From Branchiostoma floridae (lineage: Eukaryota > Chordata > Leptocardii > Amphioxiformes > Branchiostomatidae): a stretch of 64,000 bases of DNA. A model generated the notes under the pieces. It was not told the origin of the DNA. It worked only from the letters and a program-made list of their open reading frames with translations, and made no database searches. Below, one piece after another: positions 10,361-20,600 of the stretch (position 1 is the first letter of the stretch; each line of letters begins with the position of its first letter). Position numbers and translations under genes: made by a program. Location: the NCBI RefSeq assembly GCF_000003815.2, contig NC_049994.1, positions 18,643,876-18,707,875 of the forward strand. The letters run 5' to 3'.

Positions 10361-12913
10361 AGACTCAGGCTCCGTAAATACGCCCGAGCACAGTCACAGC
10401 CAGGTCTATTGCTGTGCATTTATTTAAACTTTGAATGATCAATATTCACAGCCAGAGCTGCACAATTGTTAACAAAGGATTTGTGTTGAAGATGAGCAAT
10501 GATGCTAATGTGTGCAGAGCCTATCGGGAGTATGAATTAAACAAAATGTTGTATTTTTTAAAGGTACTCAATGTAAGATTAAGAAGATTCATAAAATGCT
10601 TGAAGTCAATTTTATGACCTTTTTTTTAAATGGTATGTGTATCTTAAATGGATTGGATAACAATAGTCAGGTAATAAAAATATGAGAACAACAGATCATA
10701 CGAACTCATAGAAAAGCTTACAGTGTGATTACATTCTGCCAGGGTTTATTTATTGGTACCAGCCAAAAAATAGGGGAACCACAGTGTGAATTGTATATGT
10801 GGCGTTTATAAGTGTCATAGATTTGGAATAATGTGCTAAAATGTGCATCTCAATGTCAATAACTGTTTACATTAAAGATTTTGCTTTTTTGGTCTTACCG
10901 CAAAAACATTGAGTACTTTGAGTACCTTTAAGTTTTAACTTATTCATACATCTATTTATTTGTCTACGTATAAAAAGCATGCAGCCTATAAGGCGTTTTC
11001 AGTGTATCCTGGGGAAGACCCCAAACATAGGTAAGGACCAAAAAAAGAGTGACCTTCTTATAAATACTTGCTACGATGTTGCTTATTCGATCTGTAAACT
11101 CTTGTTCCATTCTGCCACTTCACAAATAGATTTTTATTGTAAGTATCGGTCCGTTGTGTAAACACACCTACACACCCCTGGAGCCAAACTGTTACAGCTT
11201 TACTTACATTCTATGTACTGGTTCATCTTGGAAGGAAATACATGTACAGCCAGGGCTGCCTAACCAGCCTGTGGCCATCACATACGGCTAAGTCTGCTGA
11301 CAAAGAAAACATCCAGCTGTTACATATAACTACTGTTTCTTCATCTCTGTCGACTTATGCATCATTAGGCATTTCTGTTAGATTGTGTGTAATTATTACC
11401 GAAGCGTATTATATTCATATTCAGTTTAAGTGATATATAGAATGTGACTTCATAGCTGTTGCAGCAGCAATATTGTAAGTCACAGACACCCTAGATCCCA
11501 TACGTGATAATCTGGCAAAACTGTGTTGAACAACAACGAACACACAGTACACTGTATGTGCGTGCAGGGTTTGTCTGATTTTATGCATGCATGTTAGCAA
11601 GAAACTGAAATGTTAAAAAGCGTGAGTTTTATATTAAAACATAACGCACAAACTTGGCGTCTGTTATTGCTGCGTTTCATGGATTACGGCTTTTGTCTGT
11701 GTGCGTGCGCAAATGTACGCACGTGTGTGTGTGTTTGTTCGCACGTGTGCATACATGTATGTATGGATGCATGTGTATACGTGTGTTTCTGTGTGGACGA
11801 ACACGTATGTGTGAGTGCACGTTTACAGCGAGAGACAGACTATCTAAATTTAGTTGCTGCATATTATTAGATCTTTGCTTCTCCAGGCACGGTACAGAGG
11901 TACTGCCTGGTCCAATGTCTCGTACGTGACCTTCAAATGACTTGCCAATACACGGCACAAACCTTACCATGAAGGGAGGAATATTCATGTCTAAAATCAC
12001 CAATGACCTTTCATTCTAGTCAAGAGGCACAAACACGTTCTTAAACTTCATCGTCAAGAGGCACAAACAAGTTCTTCATCGTGAAGAGTCATTGCAAAAA
12101 CCACGAACCTTTACACCACTGCGAATATTTCCACCTTTACAGTAACCTTGCACAAGTATGTGCTAACTAGATCTACACCAATGGTGCTATCCCTGTCAGG
12201 TAAGGCTGAAACCTGATATGTGTAAACAAAGGGCCTGACAAACACCTACATGTATATGGAAAGGTGGGCCAGCAGAACTGTAACCTTGGGGAGCTTACGT
12301 CAAGAGGCTATCAAAATGGCGGCTGCACCGTCAAAATTGGGGACACAATTCACTGAAGAACTGTCCTGCAGCAATGACCTTTCATTCTAGTCAAGAGGTG
12401 AATAACACTATAAAATAAAAATAAAAACTAGAACTGATTTATAGAGATAGATCACACTTTTGCATTAAAGGGGCATTCCACTCCAGAAGGAAGTCTTGTT
12501 TTCCAATAGATAATGTGTCAATGAAAAATAAGCCGAATTTTGTGGAATTCACCTTGGGATGAATTGCGCGATGTGTGTTTTGTAAACAAAATGACACTCA
12601 CTAAACCCATGCAGACCCTGCCCATGCATTCCCTATACGCATAGACACTTTGTTTATCGTGCCTATTTTCGGAATAAATGAGGGTCGCTGAGCAAACCGA
12701 GAAGGAAAATTGCTCCTAAGATAGCAAAGAATACATAACAAGACGAGATTTCTTAGCGATCCTGAAATTAGTTTTCTAACCTTACCTAGAATTTTGCCTT
12801 GTATTCAGCTATAGGATTAGTTCAATCAGAGGGTACTCGGGGAGTTCAGTAGAAGACTGAATGCTTTTGAGGCACGTGGAGTAACTGGGTACTTTATCGT
12901 ATAATGTAAAGTA
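10361..12913. other. intergenic, no gene recognised
   Basis: AT-rich sequence with only short ORFs lacking family signatures. There is a degenerate GT/GC-rich tract at about 11700-11820. The phrase TGACCTTTCATTCTAGTCAA occurs at about 12003 and again at about 12376. Confidence 0.6.
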
Positions 12914-13087
12914 CAGTGGAAGCCGCTTAATTGCACATCCAATTTGCCAGCAAATTCCGTGCAATTATCCGGCGTGTGCGATAATGCGAAGTTACCCAGT
13001 TGGACCGCACCGCCACGGGATTTGGGGATTCCGTGCAATTGACCGAAGTGTGCGTTTATCCGATGTGAAATTAACTGGCGTCCACTG
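12914..13087. mobile_element. 174-bp MITE with TA target site, pogo/Tigger-like ends
   Basis: Ends CAGTGGAAGCCGCTTAATTG and an inverse ending GCGTCCACTG are flanked by TA on both sides. A second copy lies at 50342-50519. TA duplication and CAGTGGAA-type ends are known from Tc1/mariner pogo-group elements. Confidence 0.8.
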
Positions 13088-13305
13088 TAGTATGCATTTA
13101 TTACTTCCTAAAATCAATATCTATCGGAAAATAACACTCCCGTGTGGAGTAGAAAGCCCCTGTATAAGATGCACATGTACGTATATACATCTTATAGCTT
13201 AATTGGATTGATTTGTAAAAAGTAGCCTGAAACCTGTAGAATTCTGAGTGGTCATGACTTTGGTTTTCTTTCATTGAAAGTTTTTTAACATCATTACATC
13301 CTCTT

Positions 13306-13478
13306 CACATTAGGCGAAACTTGATCGGACGACGAGTCTGCGAGCTCTAAATTATGAGGAGGCCTGACCCTGCTGCCGACGAAGAAATGGCAAGAGTTCC
13401 CCCCTTCCCGTCATGGTCATTCTTCCTCGTAGTTTAGAGCTCGCAGACCCGTCGTCCGATCGATTTTCGCCTAATGTG
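13306..13478. mobile_element. fold-back element with arms of about 55 bp
   Basis: CACATTAGGCGAAACTTGAT at the left is mirrored by an inverse ending TTTTCGCCTAATGTG, and similarity continues through GGACGACGAGTCTGCGAGCT. No transposase or clear target duplication is seen. Confidence 0.8.
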
Positions 13479-14438
13479 AGGGGGGTAATATGACACCAGT
13501 GTAAAGTTGTGAAAATAAGATTGTTTTGAATGTGGTCTTGGATGCTGCATTTACCTAAGGAGTTCGTCTTTTTTTCAAGGGTTGTTCATGTAATTTACAT
13601 TACTTTCAGCGTGCTCTAAAGAATTTGCTACTCTTTGTACGATAGATAAACTGAAGTACATTCTGGGAGGCGATAATCCTCACTGTGTACAAGTAGGCAA
13701 ATATATACAAGAATGTCTATACCGTAGAAGCAATAGTGTAAACGACATGCTAGTCCCTATATGTTGACTCATTCATACCTATAAATATCCATATACATTG
13801 TATGTGTGTTTAGTTGTACTATAAGTAGTTGTTATACATGTAGACCTTACGAAAGCCGCTGTGCTTTTGTCGTGTCAATAAAGATTTGTTGTAATGGCCA
13901 AAACATCATATGATTCCCAAATCTTCTGCCTGGCTTAGAGGGCTTAGGGGCTTTATTCGTCCATTAGCAGTGATACAAAAACATATCAACAAGTTGATCT
14001 TGTTTCTTGGTTTAAAAAAGAGTTAAATGATGAACCGAAAGATAAAAGAGAAGCTCACAAGGAGAGTCTGTAATTAACCCAGTTCACACATTGCCAGGAG
14101 CTGAATTAAGTCATGTAAACTTTTGGATTAAATTGCTTTGTACAATTTCGGGGCCAAAATGTTCCATGATCGGCCTTTAACGGCGACACTTGAGGTGTTT
14201 GATAACTGTTCTTTTATCCCTTCTACAATTGAAAAGCGAGGAGGAGTTAAATTTGTCTGATAGTTTTGCATCTATTAACTGTTCAACACGTTTGGTTGTG
14301 ACTCGAGTACTTTAGGCCCAAAGTGGCAAAAATATGCAATAAAAGTCTTCATTCATTCATTCATTTACTAACGAGACACTTGGGGTTTTACATTAACGTT
14401 TTATTCTTAAGAATATTTTCAATTTCGTGGCCAGTATG
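13479..14438. other. intergenic region downstream of the SDR gene
   Basis: No ORF of interest. At about 13853-13892 a tract including GTGTCAATAAAGATTTGTTG is close to one at about 57485-57525, so both are probably the 3' tail of a dispersed repeat. About 14171-14197 is a short copy of the end of the SDR last exon (GGCCTTTAACGGCGACACTT). A TTTATT at 14400-14405 reads AATAAA on the SDR strand. Confidence 0.6.
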
Positions 14439-14642
14439 TTAACACTAGTTAACGCTTTCTCTGCGGGGGTAACCTATATCTGTTGTGTTGGCATTTAGTG
14501 ACATTGAGTCAACGGACGGTGGTTTCAAATTGCAATATTTTCTTATTATTGTCAAAATATTGTACCGTTCGTTGACTTCATATGTCCTTAATGCAAAACA
14601 ACGTATATAGGTTACCACGCGGATAAAGGTGCACTAGCGTTA
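14439..14642. mobile_element. MITE of the TAACGCTAGTTCACC family, copy 1
   Basis: Fold-back element with inverted GGTAACCTATAT-type tracts and ends TAAC...GTTA. Its edge is about 12 bp from the SDR stop codon, so it is probably in the SDR 3' UTR. Related copies are at 18344-18545 and 58172-58393, and a fragment at 16041-16083. Confidence 0.8.
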
Positions 14643-14654
14643 CATGCAGGGCCT

Positions 14655-17600
14655 TTAACGGGGACACTTGAGGTGCCAGCCGCCGTCTACGGGCACCTGG
14701 GCCCCGGTGATGAAGGACGCGTCTGACGAGGCCAGGAAGGCGATGGTCCGCGCCACTTCAGACACCTCCCCGTTCCTCCCCAAGGCGTGTAAGGACTTCA
14801 TGTGTTCCAACATCTGAATGAAGAATTGTGCAACAATTGTACCAGGTATAATGTTTGGCAACCTGTACATGCATGGCTATACATTATAGTCGTACTTAAA
14901 TGGCAGTTGAACTATATATGTCAAAAAGCAGTTACTCGAGCAACTGGATAAGATTTTGAAAACGGTCAGACGTTTCAACCGGCATCCACCAGTTTTCGTC
15001 AGTGACACTTGTGGATGCTAGTTGCAATGTCTGACCGTTTCCAAAACTACTCTCTCTTGGCAGCCGGGGGCTGAATTGCGAGGAGCTTACAATAGGCGGG
15101 GCTAAATCGCAAGGGTCTGGAGCGAGCTGCCATTCGGCGCTAACTCAGGTGACCTCAATACGACAGTAATTGCCCCAGGTGCGGCCACGGGGCTCTAGGT
15201 TTTGAACCACTCACACCGGGAAGGGCCCCTTCTCTTTTCGATAAGTGTGGTGGGATCATTACACGAGGCCTCCATTTAACGTCCTAGCCGAAGCTAGGAA
15301 CTCACTTTCGCCTGAGTGAAGTGACGAAAGTCAATTTCTCTTACCTGTGCGACTCCCTCGTCGTCCAGGCCAGACATCCGTTTCAGAATTTGTGTTGGGA
15401 ACGCGCCGAGGCTGGAACCGTAAGCAGAGATGGTAATACTTAGCCAATATACGTTGGCCAATTTCTTCTACAGTAACTGTAACAGTGGAAGCCAGTTATT
15501 TGTATTTCTTATAACTGTATTTCCGAAAAGTTGTATAGAACCTTAAAATACCAAATTCACTTAGTTCTAAAAACAATGTTTAATTGTATCACAATTTGTC
15601 ATATAATCCGGGGTATCGTATTGGATTTCGTCCAGTGACATCGTGTAATGATCTGGAACTGTGTATTAAAAGTTAGTAAAGACGGTATTTGGATGTCTGT
15701 ACAACGTACAACATACATGGCATTTTCGGCCGAAGACTCCGACCATCATCAGATGAATGACTCGCTGCACTAATCCGGAAGTCGTCGGATGACGTCAGGT
15801 AGCAGCGAATCATAAATGGTCGGAGTCTTCGGCCGAAAATTTATGGTGAGTTTCTTTTTGTGTTGGAACAAAATTCAAACTTTTTCACTATGGAATTTGA
15901 TAACAAAGATGAGCTTTCATTCGGATATATATGGAATTGTTTGTTATAAATCACAAATGAAGAGGTCCGGATCGAAAATTATGATCTAATAGCGAGATGT
16001 GGAGCCTAGTAGAGCCTCTAGATACCCCGTCTTTAAATGCAACGGATATAGGTTACCCCGAAAATAAAGGTGAACTAGCGTTAATTACTAGTGCTATAAT
16101 GTCAATGAGAAACATCTATAGCATCGGTCTATTACCATACTTTTAGACCTATGAGTAGCACTGAAAAATTCATATTTCCCATATGTCTTCACAAACCGAC
16201 TATTGCCTAGCTGTAAGGTAAAGGCAATGGTAAAGATAGTCCCACCAACCAGTGGTGGAGCTTTCATTCGATACATTTTCTATTTGACTTCCTTAAAATA
16301 AAAAGAATGAAATTACAGAAATAAGTGAACTTACTTGACAGAGTTGACCCTGATTTGCTTGGAAGCAAGTTCTGAAAGATACATGTAAGAGTTCCAGTCT
16401 TCAGTAACGATGTAACAGCAGTTTACACTATCTAAACCAAAAACACTGCTATAACGAAAACCTTTCTGTACAGCACTAAAACATAATATCAGACCATCGA
16501 CAGCGTCCATGTTCAGAAAACACTTTAAAAAATGGATCAAATGTAAGTTTGCTCACCAAGCGCCACACATCGTGTGAACTGGTCCAGCGCTGCCTTACTC
16601 ATATTGGAAGCCAGGAGCCCCGGAATCTGTACGGGAATATGTGATAAATTGTACGAATAAAAACTCATTCGTGTTGGTGGAATCCATAGTTGTAGAATTT
16701 GAACTTTATGCAAAATGCAAAAGAAAATAAAATTTCAGTCGATCTCGTCGACCTTCATCAGATGTCTATTTCACTGGGCTGACTTTCCGGAAAATGGAAT
16801 TGTGAAGAAGGCAAGAGTACACCAGGGCCCATTGAACCCCACCGAACCGTTATGATGGTAGATTCCACACTAATTGTTGCACGGATGAAATAAGCCCTTT
16901 CACAGAGATCAGAACGCATGTGCAGCGACAGGAATTCTAGGTAATTCTAGGTAAAGGCCCCGAAATTTAGAACAGCCCTTGTCTTCACCATTGTTTTGAT
17001 TTGCATAATAATGTCCAGGCGGTTTTTTGTTTTCAATTTTAGGGCCTTACCCTTTGACATATTACCTAGAATTCCTGTCGCCGCACATGCATTCTGACCT
17101 CTGTGAAAGGGCTCATAACAGTAACAGTGCTTGGTCGTGGAGGCACAGTATGGTGGGGTGAAGTTAATATTTCAAACTTTTGTGCCGAGTATAAATTGTA
17201 AATTTGGTATATAATGTTTTTTTATTTAGATAAATAAAGCTGGAATATTTAAGTTTCAGCTTACCGCCCGCAATCCATTAACGCTGGACACATTTACAAT
17301 GGAACCTGGGTGGGACAGAAGAAACAAGAGTTCGAAAATGTCACAACTCCTTCCGAAATAAGTTCTTCAGAGAATAAAGAGACTCTTTTTACACAACCAT
17401 TGCTTTATTCTCACCGACGTTTCGGTGACCGTCTGTCACCTACTTCAGGGCAATTCTGACTGGTTCACATTGTACTGCAGGACAGGTGTCGCTGCTCACA
17501 GTTCAGATGCGGTCACAAAACGTAAAGTATTTACATATATACAGACAGATTGCCTCGAAGGACGTGACAGACGGTCACCGAAACGTCGGTATGGATAAAG

Positions 17601-20600
17601 TAATGGTTGTGTAAAAAGAGTCCCTTTATTCAGTGACTTACCAACCTGATGAAACTCTTCACGGAAATAATTTCATCATGCAGGTTGGTAGATACTAGTA
17701 ATAGGACATATGCGTTTTTTTACACAGCCAGTTAATCTTACCTTAGCTGACGTTTCGATCTTCCTCAGAGCTTCTTACTGGAGTTCTGCTTCTCGCCGCT
17801 ATATGTAGCCGATGTTGTTGGCGCTTTTTTTGCGGCGAGAAAACAATATATCTAATATATCTGATATTGTTTACCTGGATGTTTAACCTTCATAAATGTA
17901 ACATTACCTTTAGTGACAGTGAGATGTGGCACACACAGTTGAGTCAGCGCCACCACACTGCGCACGTTCACGTTCATGAGTTTGTCATATTCCGCCATGT
18001 CTGTTGTTTCTATGGTTGCCAGGTGGGCAGTGCCGGCATTGTTCACCTGCGACAGAAAAAAATGATCTCGAAGTCGAACCATCAAAAATTATTAACAGTC
18101 TGGTAGCACATACTATTTAGGATCTTGGAGTGTTTTAAATTTTTGTTATTTGCACCGCAGGCAGTAGATGCCATACTTTGTTGAACTGTTGTTCAATAAT
18201 GACAAAGCTTCCATATAATGTCCTTTTTAAAGATACTGTCTATATATCAGACATCTTCCTGAGAGCTTCTGACTGGAGTTCTCATTGGAGTATATAGCCA
18301 ATGAAGGTGGAGAACAAATCAAACCAAAGAAAACCAAACCAATTAACGCTAGTTCACCTTTATTCGTGTGGTAATCTTTATCCGTTGTATTTCGGGATAT
18401 CAAGTCGACCGGCGGTAGTCTCAAACCATGCATTTGGAAAAAAAGCAATTTGAAACTACCGTCCATCAACGAGATATCCCTAGATATTCTGTTTTTTGGT
18501 ACAACGGATATAGGTTACCCCGCGATTAAAGGTGAACTAGCGTTACCGTACCAGCACGTCTATCCGGCCGAATTTCTGCACAGTTTGATCCACCAGGTTT
18601 TTCCGCAGTTCTTCGTCGCAGATGTCTCCGGTTATAAGCAGAACCTGGGGGGAGAGGTAAAAAAAAAGGTAAGGGTAAATTGATGAAGGTAGGACAACCT
18701 GGTAATACGATACGCCAAGTGGCAGTTAGTCACAGGAAACCGAATAATCATGATATTAGGAAGGTACTAGTAGTTCTTTTTGAGGATGAATTAATTAATG
18801 AATGTACACTGTATAAACTCTTATAAAGCACAAGCATGGAAAGATACAAATTCCGTCGGAGCTTACATTATAGAATACAAATATGACAAGAAATGCGGTC
18901 TATCAAAATGGAAGGATGCCTACTACGGTTTCACATTTTCGTGTATCGTAGAGTACGTTAAGATAGGGGCACTGAGGTTTATTTACTGTACGATTGTGTC
19001 TAGGGGGCGGTTTTGTAAGGCGGAGTCCACCCCTCTCCCTCCACAACCTTTTACCTCCCCTACCGAAGTCAGGTGTCCATTTTTACATCTGGGTAGACTG
19101 AGGAAGGTTGTATAAAGTGCTTTTCCCAAGGGCACATGGTCGCCACCACTCTGGATACCAGATATTGGAAATAAACAAACAAACAAACAAACAAGCAAGC
19201 AAACAAGTACCTTGTCTTGCGGAGTCCCTGCCTCCACACAGGCCTTTGCTGTGGCCTGCAGGTTTTCCTGGTTCCTCCCAGTCAGAGCCAGGTGCGCTCC
19301 CAGCTGGGCAAATTCCACAGCTGTCCCCTGCCCGATTCCGGAGCTTGCACCTGAAGGGGCGAAAAAAACATGAGAGAGAGAGAGAGACAGAAAGACAGAG
19401 GGACATAGAGAGAAAGACTGAGAGAGAGAAAGAAAGAGAGAGACAGAGAGAGACATAGGGGAAAGGAAAATTTCCACAGCTGTCCCCTCCCGATTCCGGA
19501 GCTTGCACCTGGAGGGGGTGAAAAAAAAGAGCCATGAGAGAGGGGGAGAGGGAAAGAGAGAGGGGGGCGTAGGATGGGCAAATTCTACAGCTGTCCCCTT
19601 CGCGATTCCTGAGCTTGCACCTGGAGGGGCGAAGAAAAAACACAAAAAAAAGAGAAGGAGAGTGAGACATAGAGGGAGAGGTGGGAAGGACAAATCCGCA
19701 GCTGTCCCCTTCCCTTTTCATGAAATGGACAAATCAGTATGGCCTAATGATTCATAAATAAAATAACAAGCCACAACAATAGAAAGCAAACATTACATCT
19801 GTCCCCCGAAGTTCCCGATATCAGAAACGCAACTTTACAAGTCCTGATGCGCATTTCTAAGTGTCAGCTATTGGCTGGGCTTATACACCCGTTTTCCCGA
19901 TCGGAGTCAACTCGCAGTACACTCTGCCTACCCCCGACTCAACGGAGTCCATGATCAGAGGAATAAAATCTTCTGGGAACCCCAAAATAAAAGACCTAAA
20001 ACGTAAGTCCAACATGTATATTCCGCCACGCCCCCTTTTACAAACGAATGAGGCCATGTATGATTCCAAGTGCATTGCAAAAATTCTGACAGCATTCACG
20101 CGAGTTAACCTTGTACTATCCCAATTGTGCTCTATCCTAAAAGCGCTTTTAGGATAGAATCACTTCTGGGATAGGCCTGCATCCTAAATGTGCCTCTATT
20201 CTAAAAACCAGAGCGCATTCAGGATATCCCAGACGCGCCTTTGTCGCCGTCAATCTTGGTGATTGACAGGACCGCAAGCGGCGATTATTTACGCCCAGGT
20301 TTCCATATTTGGTTCGACCTGGCGATCGCGAGACGTCGCGAGAGTCTTCTTGCGAGAGTTTAAAAAGTTCGACAAAACTTCTCTTGCGCTGAATGCTGGT
20401 TGATGTTGTGCGATTACCGCAAGTAAGATCCTTTTTTGTTGTCGTTGTTGTTTACTTTTGTATATTTCCTGTGAACCATTTGTGTATGATGCTTATTAGT
20501 GCCTCTAGCAGAAGTCAGAATGGAGCTTGGAAATTCGAGTGTTTCTCTTAGACGATCGATATTCATGTTTTCACTTTTACTTTTAGTAAATATTATAGGG

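Noticed and set aside
18983-19721. Minus-strand Ser/Leu-rich ORFs of about 200 codons
   Set aside because: They run through GA-rich repeats and partial exon copies; the true SDR exon 2 ends at 19211 and 19350.
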